Shown here: positions 1 through 8,966 of the stretch, one piece after another | How the letters are laid out: every line of letters begins with the position of its first letter | How positions within the stretch are numbered: the stretch's first letter is position 1 | Source: Roseateles puraquae | GTDB taxonomy: Bacteria > Pseudomonadota > Gammaproteobacteria > Burkholderiales > Burkholderiaceae_C | NCBI RefSeq assembly: GCF_002205845.1 | Contig: NZ_NISI01000003.1 | Location: forward strand, 1-64,000 | Direction of reading: 5' to 3' | Length of the DNA stretch: 64,000 nt | Made by a program: the position numbers and the translations under genes | Notes under the pieces: model-generated | Told to the model about the DNA's origin: nothing | Seen by the model: the letters and a program-made list of their open reading frames with translations, nothing else | The model's database searches: none

Positions 1-79
1 GCTGTTCATCCGTTCTCCTGTTTGGGTTGCGGGAGGTCTCGACAACCCCAGCTTCCCAAATCAGGGACGGATGAACAAC

Positions 80-379
80 CTATCGGAACGTCACATCTAG
101 CAGCCCATTCAGCGGTTGGAGACCGAACAGTTCTTCCAAAAGTCTTTCGGACCGGCTCGGTGCAAGCTGGGATCCCGTGATTGAGGTGCCGGACTCCGCC
201 GATAGCCGGCTGAGGAGCGCTCCCGATGCGCAGACAGTGACATGCTTCCAGCTTTCGTAGCCTGCGCTTCTGGCAGCTACTTCCAGGGAAGCTCTCCACG
301 AGAGCGAAGGGGTGTTCAGCCGCTTGGCGTCGCGCTTGATGCGGTCGACCAACGTGATATTCGTAGGGATGTGGCGCAT
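80..379 (-). CDS. Small hypothetical protein, plasmid/island type
   Basis: This reading frame encodes 99 residues. Its first half (IKRDAKRLNTPSLSWRASLEVAARSAGYESWKHV, split here as IKRDAKRLN and LEVAARSAGYESWKHV) resembles a short helical motif common in unannotated plasmid and island proteins, where 'AREAGF-x-NWHHV' recurs. No catalytic motif, signal peptide or membrane segment is visible. No strong ribosome binding site was seen before the ATG at 379. The gene sits alone at the window edge, upstream of a gene-poor stretch. The function is unknown, and the similarity to the plasmid-type motif is from memory only. Confidence 0.45.
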   Translation of the reverse strand: MRHIPTNITLVDRIKRDAKRLNTPSLSWRASLEVAARSAGYESWKHVTVCASGALLSRLSAESGTSITGSQLAPSRSERLLEELFGLQPLNGLLDVTFR

Positions 380-868
380 GAATTACTTCCATTCAACACG
401 CGAATGAGTCCGGTGTCCTCTGCCGACCTCCGTCGCGGGTGGAAGTTCATACGAAACGTGCAAGCGGTCGTCCCAGCGTACCGGGTGGGCCAAGGAGGAC
501 AGCGGGCGTCGACCAACGCCATCCCGAAAGTCTATGGATTCTGTCGACTGTCGGCAAGGGCGACGGACTCTTACGTCGGATCGGCTGCGCCGGTCGGCAA
601 GGACGGCCAAACTCCACCCGCTAACGTTCCATTACCAGGCAAAATGACCAGATCAAAGCTGTCTAGGCAGTCGCATGCAGTAGTCTGTGACCGAGGCCAT
701 CCCCACAGCCTAAACAGAAGTACTGTCCCGGACGCCGGCGCTGCCATTGCCACGTGCGCTCGCATTCGGCCTATTCACAGCCCGTGCATCGCAATGGTGG
801 AGTCGCGGGACTACGGCGAGCCCGGAGGACCTCCCTTGGGCCGCAACCGCCGGTGTAAGGGACTGAGG
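380..868. other. Gene-poor stretch, no supported gene
   Basis: About 490 bases in which the reading frames overlap on both strands and have arginine/proline-rich, non-protein-like translations. I see no start with a ribosome binding site, no RNA gene and no repeat. It probably is decayed intergenic DNA. Confidence 0.5.
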
Positions 869-1111
869 TCACTTCTCCCAGCCAGGGCATTTGCCGTTGG
901 CGTCACGGGGACCGCCGGGGCCACCTCGCGAGCCGCAGCCCGAGTCGCCGCCACCGTTACCAGCATATCCACCATTGTCGCCGCCGCGCTTGCCACGACT
1001 GCCGCCGCTGCGTCGACCGGCCCGGCCACCCTTGGCATGCGCATCCGCCGCTGCGACCGCCCCGGCCGCAAGCATGCTAAGCACGAAGAATCTGCGTGTC
1101 GTGTCTGCCAC
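869..1111 (-). CDS. Small secreted glycine-rich protein
   Basis: From the GTG at 1111 this encodes about 80 residues. It begins with a plausible Sec signal peptide (two arginines, then FFVLSMLAAGAVAAADAHA), followed by a glycine/arginine/asparagine-rich mature part. It ends with the motif GSRGGPGGPRDANGKCPGWEK (CGSRGGPGG and NGKCPGW are the key parts), which recurs at the C-terminus of small proteobacterial secreted proteins of unknown role. Two other starts are possible, a GTG at 1084 and the ATG at 1075, but they shorten the signal peptide. The start lies exactly where the remnant of a chemotaxis receptor gene breaks off, so the gene may have been placed there by the event that truncated the receptor. 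Confidence 0.5.
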   Translation of the reverse strand: MADTTRRFFVLSMLAAGAVAAADAHAKGGRAGRRSGGSRGKRGGDNGGYAGNGGGDSGCGSRGGPGGPRDANGKCPGWEK

Positions 1112-1564
1112 CGACTGCCACCAGCGCGAAGGTCCAGAGCACCCTTGCATAGGCTGCCTCGGCCGCAGCGGTCGTCTTCGCAGCAAGTCGCTCGTTGTAC
1201 TCCCACCATTTACCAATTGACTCGCGAGCAGGGGTGAAGGCGGCTCGCGCCGGTCCGAACGTCAGTCGCCGAGCTTCCTTGGCCTGGTTCGGATCGGCCA
1301 AAGCCTGAGCTGAAGCAGCAAGCACTTTGTCTTGTGCGGCAAAGTACGCAGCCGCACCTTCTTGAGCCTTGACCAGGAACGACCGATCCGCAGCGTCAGC
1401 GACGAGCGGCTCATACGCCTTAAGTTGGTCGAGTACTCGGCGTAGGCATTGATGGACCTTGCCTGCTGCACGCCAACGATTGCCATCATCAGCAAAAGCA
1501 CGAGGACCAACCCAAAACCAAGCGACAAGCGCATTGCGATCCGCAGGTTGTTGAATGCCGTCAT
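1112..1564 (-). pseudogene. Methyl-accepting chemotaxis protein remnant (N-terminal part only)
   Basis: The ATG at 1564 opens a typical receptor N-terminus: basic residues, then a membrane segment (LRIAMRLSLGFGLVLVLLLM), then the start of a four-helix-bundle sensor. Near 1440 the frame shifts. The sensor continues in the next frame with LDQLKAYEPLVADAADRSFL and a run of alanine-rich helices, reaching the start of the second membrane segment (WTFALVAVGG) before the homology stops near 1112. The HAMP and signalling domains are missing. An intact receptor would be about 500 residues, so only the periplasmic third remains, with at least one frameshift. It cannot signal. Confidence 0.75.
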
Positions 1565-1745
1565 GAGAGCTCCTTGGTCGAGTGATGAGCCTGATCTGCG
1601 CGGTTGACACTCAGTGTCGCCACGTCAATCACTCCTGTGCTCCTGCCGCAAATAGCAGCAGGCTTAGGTTGATGCGTGGGTCAGATTTGGATGGAAATTA
1701 CCTGGCCGGCAGGGTCACTTCGACGCGGAAATCAACATTCGCAAG

Positions 1746-2138
1746 TCAGCCGTGGCGAACTGGCCGCTCGCGCGCTAGCGGCTCAACGCTTTGCCGCAGT
1801 TCTGCTTCAAACGCGTCGCTGATGTGCCGGGCGTGGCTATCAATCAGCTTGACGGTGGCCAATGTGGTCTGATCAGCCCGAGAGCCGCTGACAGCCAAAG
1901 CCGCCATCCGAGTCGCTTTGATCAAGTCACGCGCAGCTGCGAGTTGCTCACTCGCGGGGCGGTCCATCATGATCGTCATGCGAAGGATCTGCACTAAGCC
2001 CTCGAGAGCTTGCACGTGCCCGTGAAGCTGCTGTTGCCAAGTCTGACGCCTAGCGGTGCCGCGCTTCAGCTTGCCGAGAAGCGCTTCCATATCGAAGATC
2101 TCTTCGACAATTCGCGCGGCTATTTCTTGCGGATTCAT
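1746..2138 (-). CDS. Helical hypothetical protein
   Basis: This encodes 130 residues from the ATG at 2138; a TTG at 2162 would add eight. A GGAG lies about 12 bases before the ATG, which favours the shorter form. The sequence is rich in alanine, leucine, glutamate and arginine and is predicted to be almost entirely alpha-helical, without a signal peptide or membrane span. It has no recognised domain. It lies downstream of the pilus/secretion operon on the same strand but is separated from it by about 380 bases, so a shared function is not implied. It looks like a genuine soluble protein by composition. Confidence 0.5.
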   Translation of the reverse strand: MNPQEIAARIVEEIFDMEALLGKLKRGTARRQTWQQQLHGHVQALEGLVQILRMTIMMDRPASEQLAAARDLIKATRMAALAVSGSRADQTTLATVKLIDSHARHISDAFEAELRQSVEPLARERPVRHG

Positions 2139-2517
2139 AGGATGCTGGGGCTCCAGGCGCAAATGTTAGTGCCATCCGCTCACCGGGCCACTGCTGGCCC
2201 ATCTCATGCGGTCCAGCTGCATCTGCCGCTACCATGCGCACAGACAAAAATAGAACGGGCATGAGCAGCCCCAGTCCCAGCCTCACGGGCCACCCTATCT
2301 CCAACTCATGCGCCCCCTGGGAGAGGGGAATACGCGAGCTACGCATCGGAACCCTCGGGGACCGCCAAGGGCGATGACAACGTTTATGCTTGATCCGCAG
2401 ATCCGCCCTTGGCGCCGGAGTTTGGGGATCGACAAGATGTGCCGGGACGACGATCCGCCAAAAATTGCATCGTCGATCTGCCCCTGTCTTAGTCTTGCTT
2501 GCCGTTCGGCAGGGGAA
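2139..2517. other. Intergenic region after the secretion operon
   Basis: No supported gene is visible in these roughly 380 bases. No clear hairpin followed by a T-run was found after the last operon gene, so its transcription end is undefined. Confidence 0.4.
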
Positions 2518-3090
2518 CTAACGCCACACAAGATCCGCGCGCATGCTGACCGGCAATTCGTTGCCGGCTGAATCAGAAACTATGCTCTTCGGGGCTGCAG
2601 AGTCCGTCCTTTCGCCTACCGCCCGCTTCACCGAGCTGGCGGATTGCAACTCCCATCGTGGCACTGTCTCCTGCTCTGCAAGCCTTTCGAGAAAGAGCTT
2701 CAAGGCTTCTGCCGATGAGGCTTCGACAACCGCAGTCCCGCTTCCTTCCAAGGCATTGACGGTCAACGAGGTGACTCTGACGCCCGGCACATCGATTGAC
2801 TCGAGCACCCTGAGCGCAGAATCGAGCGGGAATTGGGAGATGGCCACCATATCAGCGATCGCTTCTAGGTAAGGCTGTGGCAGGAGTTCAGCCTGCTTTC
2901 TAGCCTTGAGCTGACTGACTTTTGCCTCCAGCTCTGCATTCTCACGCGACAGCCGCTCAGTCTCGACTCGCACCTGCCAGCTCGCCCAACCTAGGTAAGC
3001 GGCGGTGATCGTCAACGCGGCACAAGACACCCACATACCCGCAGAGCGCCACGGAAAACGTGGTCGGAAATCGATGTTCAGTGGCTTCAC
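2518..3090 (-). CDS. PilN/GspL-C-like inner-membrane assembly protein
   Basis: The protein has 190 residues and the layout of PilN: a short cytoplasmic start with the PLNIDFRP motif (PilN typically opens with 'NLLP'), one membrane helix at about residues 18-36, a coiled coil at about 37-70 (SRENAELEAKVSQLKARK), then a ferredoxin-like periplasmic domain. In type IV pili, PilN binds PilM through its N-terminus and PilO through its periplasmic part; the equivalents in type II secretion are GspL and GspM. It is the last gene of the operon. Its GTG start overlaps the stop of the PilM-like gene (GTGA), which indicates translational coupling. The family assignment rests on architecture and position. 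Confidence 0.7.
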   Translation of the reverse strand: MKPLNIDFRPRFPWRSAGMWVSCAALTITAAYLGWASWQVRVETERLSRENAELEAKVSQLKARKQAELLPQPYLEAIADMVAISQFPLDSALRVLESIDVPGVRVTSLTVNALEGSGTAVVEASSAEALKLFLERLAEQETVPRWELQSASSVKRAVGERTDSAAPKSIVSDSAGNELPVSMRADLVWR

Positions 3091-3956
3091 GCAACGATCT
3101 CCGTGATTCGCTCCAGGTCGATTGCTTGGACCCTCAACAGAGCTTGCAGGGGCAGCTCAGTCGAGCCTAGGTCGACAGCAGCTTCTGCAACCTGCGGCTG
3201 ACTACCCTGCTCAACTCCAGGCGCACTGAAGCGCATCTGATAGGAGTTCATGGGTTCAACCTCTAGCCCGGACACCACTCGCATGACTGCGTGACTCTGA
3301 CTCGCTGCGTCCAAGCCGCGATCAATCGTCAGTGCTGCGGCGAACCCATCCGTGCTGCCCTCAGTTCGTGTCGCATGCTGCGGTGCGCCTGCGAGTAACG
3401 TTATGGAATCGTCATCCTGCACTAGGAGCAGATCGAGCGGCGACGGTACAGCGCTGACCTCCGACGTTGCAACTTGCAGCGCTAAAGACCAAACCGGTTG
3501 AATCGACGCCAGTCGTATCTTTCTCAATGACCGAATCGCCGCCACGAGGCTAGTCAAGTCCTCCTGAGCCACAGCCGCGCCGAACTGGTGGTTCCTGCCT
3601 CCCTCCGCTCCCCCTGATAACAGCGGCGACAGCCATACCTGCAGGGGCTCCGCGAGACCGGTGCGAGCCTTGGCGGCTGCATCGATCGCAAGACGTTGCT
3701 CCGCTACCCGCAGCGCGGGCAACTCTGGCAGCAGGAACGGGCGGCAGATACCGCCGGTAAGGTAAACGTTGATCTGCGTTCGGCGCCACCACGTACCGCC
3801 AGTGCTGGAACGTAGCCACTCCGTCAGTGACTTCAGCGTCTCGGCACGTGCGAGCCCGCTTTCTGAATGCAAAAGCGCATCGTGTCTACATACTGACCAA
3901 GCAGTCCGGCCCAGCAGCACGTCCAAGGTGCGACCATCAGTACCATCCGACGACAC
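3087..3956 (-). CDS. PilM/GspL-like cytoplasmic assembly protein
   Basis: This encodes 289 residues from a GTG start, overlapping the end of the gspE gene by 20 bases. It has no signal peptide or membrane helix, which fits PilM, the actin-like cytoplasmic partner of PilN, rather than full GspL. Fragments such as INVYLTGG and the short beta-rich stretches fit an actin-like fold, but I cannot point to intact phosphate-binding motifs. The protein is strongly divergent and shorter than typical PilM (about 350). The position directly before the PilN-like gene and after gspE is the main support. It could equally be called a cytoplasmic GspL half. Confidence 0.55.
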   Translation of the reverse strand: MSSDGTDGRTLDVLLGRTAWSVCRHDALLHSESGLARAETLKSLTEWLRSSTGGTWWRRTQINVYLTGGICRPFLLPELPALRVAEQRLAIDAAAKARTGLAEPLQVWLSPLLSGGAEGGRNHQFGAAVAQEDLTSLVAAIRSLRKIRLASIQPVWSLALQVATSEVSAVPSPLDLLLVQDDDSITLLAGAPQHATRTEGSTDGFAAALTIDRGLDAASQSHAVMRVVSGLEVEPMNSYQMRFSAPGVEQGSQPQVAEAAVDLGSTELPLQALLRVQAIDLERITEIVA

Positions 3957-5814
3957 GCTTGATCTCCTCCGTGGTTGTCATCCCCTCCGCAATCAGGCGT
4001 GCGCCCTGCTCGGCAAGGGACAGCACGCCTGCTTGCATGACATGCTCCCTCAACTGCGAGACCGGCGCGTTCAAGGTGACGAGGTCACGCAAACGGTCAT
4101 CGACGCGGTGCACCTCGGCAATCACCAGGCGGCCCCGATACCCTGTCTGCCGACACTCGGAGCAGCCCGCGCTCGTTGGCACCCGCTGCAGTGGCCGCTT
4201 CATCGCAGAGAGCCACTCTGCCTCGCGAGCATTCGGAACACGGGAAGTTGCGCAGTGCGGACACACGCGGCGGACGAGTCTTTGCACGATGACCCCGTTG
4301 AGTGCCGACATGAATCCGAACATATCCAGGCCAAAATGCTTGAACCGCCCGGTGACATCGAACACGCTGTTGGCATGGACGGTCGTGAAGACCTGGTGGC
4401 CTGTGAGTGCGGACTGAACAGCGATCTCAGCCGTCTCCGCATCTCGGATCTCGCCGACCAGGATGCGATCGGGGTCATGCCGCAAGATTGAGCGCAGCCC
4501 GCGCGCAAACGTCAGCCCCTTCTTCTCATTGACGGGAATCTGAAGCACCCCACTCAGCTCGTACTCAACGGGGTCTTCGATGGTGATGATCTTCTCGTCG
4601 CCGGTGTTCACCTCCGACAGGATCCCGTACACCGTCGTCGTCTTGCCGCTGCCTGTGGGCCCGGTGATGAGCATCATGCCGTGCGGCAGTTCCGACAAGT
4701 TGCGAATGGCTTGAACGCTCTGCTCGTCAAAGCCCAGCAAGTCCAACGACACGGCGACGTCAGTCGACCTCAACTGGGCCTTGTCGAGCAATCTCAGGAC
4801 GGCATCCTCACCGAACACGCTCGGCATGATCGACACGCGCAGATCCAGTTCACCGCCGGCGAAGCGAAACCTGAACCGGCCGTCTTGCGGCACTCGCCGC
4901 TCGGTGATGTCCAATTGAGCGAGCACCTTGATTCTGGAGATGACTTCTTCGGCGCGCTGCATGCCTGAGATGGACGAGTGATAGGTCATCACCCCGTCCT
5001 GGCGCAGCTTGACCGTCATTCCCGAACGGCTGTATTCGAAGTGCACATCACTTGCCCCAGCGACAAAGGCGGAGTGAAGCGCCTGGTTTACGAAGGTCAC
5101 AACCTCCGCAGGCTGATGGTCTTCCTCCATGACCACGATACCCTGATCGAAGCCATACCCCTCCATGGCTTCCAGCCGGTCCATCTCGTCATCACCGGGA
5201 GCCGCTCGGATGCCGCGACCAAACGGTAGAGAGGAGGATTCCGAGTCACCTGCGGCGGTGGTTCGCCCAGCTGTTGCACCTGACGCCTCGCGCTCCAGGA
5301 TCCCCAGCCTCGCTGTCGCGGCGTTGACCCAAGGGTGCAGCAGGCGCGCAGGTAGTGCCACAAAAGCACCGGCGGCCTCAGCACGGAGGACCGCTGTGGC
5401 CTGGGCGCTGATATCGGCATCCCATGGGTCGGCTGCGCCGACCCAAAGGGCTTCACTCGCTCCATGTTTCAAAGGCACCATCCCAACCGCGACGAGTTCG
5501 CGCAGCGCGGGGTGGTTCAGCCACAGCTGATAGCCCTCATCGTCGAACGTGGCTTGTACCCCGCTGGCCGCCAGCAACACCGCTGCAAGATCCGCGTGGG
5601 AAGGGCTCTCGACTGGGTCCGCCTCTGCCATGGCCAAGGGCCGGAGCACCCGCAGGAGCCGATCCAATACGGTCTCCCCCGAGCCGCGTTCGCGCCTGGC
5701 TTGCCTGATCGCTCGGCGAACTTCTGAAACAGTGAGCTCGCGCGCTGGAGCGGGCTCCGGCACTGGAGAGCGGTCCTTCACAGCCACAAGATCCACGGTT
5801 TGCTCTTGCATCAT
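3937..5814 (-). CDS. gspE: Type II secretion / type IV pilus assembly ATPase GspE/PilB
   Basis: This 625-residue hexameric ATPase would power pseudopilus extension at the inner membrane. Its Walker A motif GPTGSGKTTT is at about residue 380, the Asp box and Walker B region (ILVGEIRDAETAEIA) at about 440-455, and a His box TTVHANS follows. Near the C-terminus are two CxxC pairs (CPHC and CSEC, about residues 517 and 551) that form the zinc-binding module of GspE/PilB. The first 200 residues are a variable N-terminal domain. The start ATG at 5814 overlaps the stop of gspF (ATGA), so the two are translationally coupled. All catalytic features are intact. Confidence 0.93.
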   Translation of the reverse strand: MMQEQTVDLVAVKDRSPVPEPAPARELTVSEVRRAIRQARRERGSGETVLDRLLRVLRPLAMAEADPVESPSHADLAAVLLAASGVQATFDDEGYQLWLNHPALRELVAVGMVPLKHGASEALWVGAADPWDADISAQATAVLRAEAAGAFVALPARLLHPWVNAATARLGILEREASGATAGRTTAAGDSESSSLPFGRGIRAAPGDDEMDRLEAMEGYGFDQGIVVMEEDHQPAEVVTFVNQALHSAFVAGASDVHFEYSRSGMTVKLRQDGVMTYHSSISGMQRAEEVISRIKVLAQLDITERRVPQDGRFRFRFAGGELDLRVSIMPSVFGEDAVLRLLDKAQLRSTDVAVSLDLLGFDEQSVQAIRNLSELPHGMMLITGPTGSGKTTTVYGILSEVNTGDEKIITIEDPVEYELSGVLQIPVNEKKGLTFARGLRSILRHDPDRILVGEIRDAETAEIAVQSALTGHQVFTTVHANSVFDVTGRFKHFGLDMFGFMSALNGVIVQRLVRRVCPHCATSRVPNAREAEWLSAMKRPLQRVPTSAGCSECRQTGYRGRLVIAEVHRVDDRLRDLVTLNAPVSQLREHVMQAGVLSLAEQGARLIAEGMTTTEEIKRVVGWY

Positions 5815-7037
5815 CGGATCGTGCTCGCAATGTCGAACACAGGCATGTACATCAACAGCACCACAGACCCGACGAGGGCAGAGACCAGGAACAACATCAC
5901 TGGCTCGACAACCCGTGTGGCTCGCTCCACGAACAGGGTGAAGTTGGACGAATGCCGGTTCGCGATCACTTGAAGGATCTGATCGAAGTTGCCGGTCCGT
6001 TCGCCAACGGCGAGCAGCCGCGTCGTCACCTCATCGGTCAGCCCCGCTGCGCGCAATGAGGCCGACACACGGCGCCCATGAACCAGGTCAGTTCGAACGG
6101 CACGCAGCCTGGGCCGCAGCGCAGGATGAATCTGCAGCTCGGCGCACAACTCAACCGTCTCGGCCAACGCGTAGCCACCCCGGGTCATCAAGGCCATGGC
6201 CTGGTACAGCTTGGCCAAGCTCAGTTCGCGCAATTGCGCCTGCAGCAATGGAATTCGATCCGCAGTCCACTGAATGGCTACCGCGACCCAGCCGCGCCGC
6301 CAGGCCCAAAGCCCACCGATTGCCAGTGCCGCGAACATCGCCATTGCCACGGGAAAGTGATCGTGTAGCAGGCTGCTCGACTGCAGCAAGAGCTTGGTTG
6401 CCGGCCCGACTGAACCCGGTCGATTCGCATACACCTGAGCGAACCGCGGGATGACGAACACGAGCAGGAAGAATGTGATCGTCATGCCCAAGCTGAACAC
6501 CAGGGTCGGGTAGATCGCCGCACTGATGACCTTGCGACGCAGGTTGTCCAAGAGCTCGTGATACCGGAGGTAGTCATCCAACGCATCGATCAGGTTGCTG
6601 GTGCGCTCGCTGGCCTTGACGCTCGCCGTGAGCACCGCAGGAAACGCGCGGGTTGACGCCATCGCGTGGGACAGCGACATACCGGACTGCAGGTTGTGCA
6701 CCAGTTGCCGGTGAACCAGCCGGCGAAAGCCCTCGGGAGATTGGGCTCTGAGCGTGTCCAAGGCTTCGACCACGGTCATGCCAGCCGCCAGCAGGGTACG
6801 CAGCTCTCGGCACCACCAGGCCACGTCGAGCCGTTGGTCTTTGGAGGCTCCCGAAACCAGCTGGGCACCCGACGCGTCCGCCCCCCCGCTCTTCGACTGC
6901 CGCAGTGCGCCGAGCGCCAGCACGGTCAGCCCCTCGGACTCGAGCCTGGCACGCGCTTCACGGGCGGAGGTAGCCGTGACCTGTCGCTCCTGAACCTGGC
7001 AGGAGCTCGGATCGAACAGCTTGGCGGTGAAGTCCAC
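5811..7037 (-). CDS. gspF: Type II secretion / type IV pilus inner-membrane platform protein GspF/PilC
   Basis: The product has 408 residues, the normal length for GspF/PilC. Two copies of the T2SSF domain are visible, at about residues 65-190 and 275-395, each beginning with a helical cytoplasmic part (ELRTLLAAGMTVVEALDTL and the later KLYQAMALMTRGGYALAETV). Membrane helices lie at about 165-190, 215-235 and at the end (VMLFLVSALVGSVVLLMYMP). GspF anchors the GspE ATPase and organises pseudopilin insertion. The start is a GTG at 7037, 13 bases after the gspG stop; no strong ribosome binding site was found. Confidence 0.93.
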   Translation of the reverse strand: MDFTAKLFDPSSCQVQERQVTATSAREARARLESEGLTVLALGALRQSKSGGADASGAQLVSGASKDQRLDVAWWCRELRTLLAAGMTVVEALDTLRAQSPEGFRRLVHRQLVHNLQSGMSLSHAMASTRAFPAVLTASVKASERTSNLIDALDDYLRYHELLDNLRRKVISAAIYPTLVFSLGMTITFFLLVFVIPRFAQVYANRPGSVGPATKLLLQSSSLLHDHFPVAMAMFAALAIGGLWAWRRGWVAVAIQWTADRIPLLQAQLRELSLAKLYQAMALMTRGGYALAETVELCAELQIHPALRPRLRAVRTDLVHGRRVSASLRAAGLTDEVTTRLLAVGERTGNFDQILQVIANRHSSNFTLFVERATRVVEPVMLFLVSALVGSVVLLMYMPVFDIASTIR

Positions 7038-7050
7038 GGGCGGCCGAGCT

Positions 7051-7521
7051 TCAGGGACCAGAGTTCAGGAACACGGCGCCGCCACTGCCGTCAGCCGCGC
7101 CTGTCTTGGACGGTCCAGAGCTGAACAGGTCGTAGTCGCGGCCGGGTCGGCCCGGGAACGCGTACTGGTAGGGCTGGCCCCAGGGATCATTCCCGACGGC
7201 ACTTTGCAGATAGGGCCCCGCCCACTGTGGCGCGGACGGTGGGGCCACGGTCAGTGCCGCCAGACCCTCTTGCGTCGTTGGGAAGCGCTTGTTGTCAATC
7301 CGAAAGGCCTGCAATGCCTTGTCGATGGCGGCGAGCTGAGCACGAGCGGCCGTGATTTCGGAGGTCGCCATCTGGCCAAGCAGACGAGGCGCCACGATGC
7401 CGGTCAGCAAGCCAATGATCAGAATGACCACCAGCATCTCGAGCAACGTGAAGCCGCGCGACCTGCTTTGTGGGGCTGGCAGTCCGCGCTGCAGGTGCTG
7501 GTCAAGTTGAAAGCTTCTCAT
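7051..7521 (-). CDS. gspG: Major pseudopilin GspG
   Basis: This encodes 156 residues with a class III signal: a basic 22-residue leader, cleavage after glycine in GFTLLEMLVV, Glu at +5, then a hydrophobic helix. The C-terminal half carries the GspG pattern (TTQEGLAAL, then DPWGQPYQY and DYDLFSSG), which holds the calcium-binding loop in known GspG proteins. GspG builds the pseudopilus shaft and needs a prepilin peptidase (PilD/GspO), which is not encoded in this window. The start overlaps the stop of the preceding pseudopilin gene by four bases. Confidence 0.92.
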   Translation of the reverse strand: MRSFQLDQHLQRGLPAPQSRSRGFTLLEMLVVILIIGLLTGIVAPRLLGQMATSEITAARAQLAAIDKALQAFRIDNKRFPTTQEGLAALTVAPPSAPQWAGPYLQSAVGNDPWGQPYQYAFPGRPGRDYDLFSSGPSKTGAADGSGGAVFLNSGP

Positions 7522-8021
7522 GGCGGGGCTCCTGTGATCGAAAGCGTGAAGTTGGTCAGTTTGGGGTCGGCAAGGAACAACCAGTCCGAGTAGCGCCGGG
7601 CATCGGCGACGGGCGCCAGGGGCGATGCGGGACCCAGCGGCTGGGCGTAGTTGACGCTGAAGACGCCCACGATGCCGCCGTTGCTGTCGAAGGCAAGCCC
7701 CCAGGGCTTGTCCGGCTGCAGGGGGTCCGGGTAGACCTTGCGCATGTGGCGCACCACGCCCGCATAACGGGGATCACGCGCCAGCCAATCCAGGGTCTTG
7801 GGGTAGCGCTTTAGGTTGCCCGGCGCTGAGTCGTAGTAGCGCTGCAATGCGGCCGCATACATCCGCCCGACGATCAGCAGCTCTTGTTCCTTGTCTCGCT
7901 GCACTTGCGCGGTGTAGCGCGAGCTGACCAGAGATAGCCCGGCAGAGGCCAGGGCCACCAGGCCGAGGACGATCAGCATGGTGAAGCCGCTCATGCGGCT
8001 GATCACTTCACCACGACGCAT
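7518..8021 (-). CDS. Minor pseudopilin lacking glutamate at +5
   Basis: About 167 residues from the ATG at 8021; an ATG at 8033 and a GTG a few codons downstream are also possible and none has a strong ribosome binding site. The leader ends in SG, followed by FTMLIVLGLVALASAGLSLV, a type III signal in which position +5 is isoleucine instead of glutamate. In known systems, loss of Glu5 is the hallmark of the tip pseudopilin GspK. The body (about 170 residues) is shorter than GspK (over 300) and resembles GspG/H-type proteins. It is the third of four consecutive pseudopilin genes and its stop overlaps gspG. A tip role is inferred. Confidence 0.75.
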   Translation of the reverse strand: MRRGEVISRMSGFTMLIVLGLVALASAGLSLVSSRYTAQVQRDKEQELLIVGRMYAAALQRYYDSAPGNLKRYPKTLDWLARDPRYAGVVRHMRKVYPDPLQPDKPWGLAFDSNGGIVGVFSVNYAQPLGPASPLAPVADARRYSDWLFLADPKLTNFTLSITGAPP

Positions 8022-8460
8022 AGGGCGTCCCATCAGATCCAAGGCCAGAGGCCGTCGAATGCACATCGCCCACCCCAGTCAGCGCGCTTCCGTCCGGCGC
8101 GGGCACGGTGGGCGGCATCCCGGACTGCCAGCTCACCAAGGCGGCCGTGGGCGGCGAAGTCAACCAGGTCACAGAGCTGCCAGTCATCGGGTCGACGGGG
8201 ATGCTCGACAGGTAGCCCAGAGCCACCAACTCCGGCAGCGTGGATGGGTATCGACCCTTGTCCGCGGCGAACTTGTCGATGGCATCTCGCATGACCTTGA
8301 GGTCCTGCCGCAGCGTGACCTCTCGGCTGCGATCGATGTGCTGGATGTAGCGAGGCGCAGCAACGCTCAGCAGCAGCGCGATAGCCGTCATCACCACCAG
8401 CATCTCGATGACGGTGAACCCGCTGGTATGAATACGTGAGCGTGAGGTGGTCGTCAGCAT
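8008..8460 (-). CDS. Pseudopilin, GspG-like
   Basis: Starting at the ATG at 8460 this encodes 150 residues. The leader (LTTTSRSRIHTSG) is cut before FTVIEMLVVMTAIALLLSV, with Glu at +5. A long amphipathic helix follows (REVTLRQDLKVMRDAIDKF) and then the GRYPSTLPELVALGYL segment typical of GspG-like globular domains with a short calcium-loop-like region (VDPMTG). The ATG overlaps the upstream stop (TGATG), so it is translationally coupled. It differs from the neighbouring GspG in the C-terminal loop, so it is probably a minor subunit. Confidence 0.85.
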   Translation of the reverse strand: MLTTTSRSRIHTSGFTVIEMLVVMTAIALLLSVAAPRYIQHIDRSREVTLRQDLKVMRDAIDKFAADKGRYPSTLPELVALGYLSSIPVDPMTGSSVTWLTSPPTAALVSWQSGMPPTVPAPDGSALTGVGDVHSTASGLGSDGTPYASW

Positions 8461-8966
8461 CACCAGTCCTTGAGCCACGTCCCGTCCAGGGCTTGTTGCT
8501 TGGAAAGCGAATAGACGTCGTAAACATCAGCCCCGGGAAGGGGCTTGGCAGCCTCGGAAAGGTAGCTGCGCAAGCCCCACGTCTGCTCCGCAGGGAGTTG
8601 GGGGGCAGCAAACGGGTCGCGAGGCACCCGTCTCAAGAAGCGGATCATTTGGCCGCCAGAGCTCGGCCGTGGGTCCGGCATGAGCTGCGTCAGTGCGATC
8701 AACGACGGCGGACAAAGGGAAACACCCTCCGGCGCGCCTCCATTGCCCGCAGCGCGAACCACTTGATAGGCGTCGATCGCCGCGCGAATCTCTCTAAGGG
8801 CGACCTTCAACTCTTGCTCGCGCTCCCGTTGCACGGCGATTCGCGCGAGCGGCATGGCCATCGTGGCGAGGACTGCCATCACGGTCAGCACCACCAAGAG
8901 CTCAACGACGGTGAACCCTTGTCGGCGGTGCTTCCATTGTCGGCCGCTCGAGGACGCGCGCATCAC
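8460..8966 (-). CDS. Pseudopilin, GspG/H-like
   Basis: This encodes 168 residues. Start codons GTG (8966) and ATG (8963) are adjacent; the GTG overlaps the gspD stop as GTGA, the pattern used throughout the operon. The basic leader ends in QG, followed by FTVVELLVVLTVMAVLATMA with Glu at +5. The helix continues as REREQELKVALREIRAAIDAY, and the body contains DPFAAPQLPAEQTWGLRSY, a variant of the GspG 'DPWG' loop. It is the first pseudopilin after the secretin. Its role as major or minor subunit cannot be told from sequence alone. Confidence 0.85.
   Translation of the reverse strand: MMRASSSGRQWKHRRQGFTVVELLVVLTVMAVLATMAMPLARIAVQREREQELKVALREIRAAIDAYQVVRAAGNGGAPEGVSLCPPSLIALTQLMPDPRPSSGGQMIRFLRRVPRDPFAAPQLPAEQTWGLRSYLSEAAKPLPGADVYDVYSLSKQQALDGTWLKDW

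Noticed and set aside
242-1237. Plus-strand frame of 331 codons at the left edge
   Set aside because: Overlaps the chemotaxis receptor remnant and the glycine-rich secreted gene on the other strand; no start signal and a non-protein-like composition.
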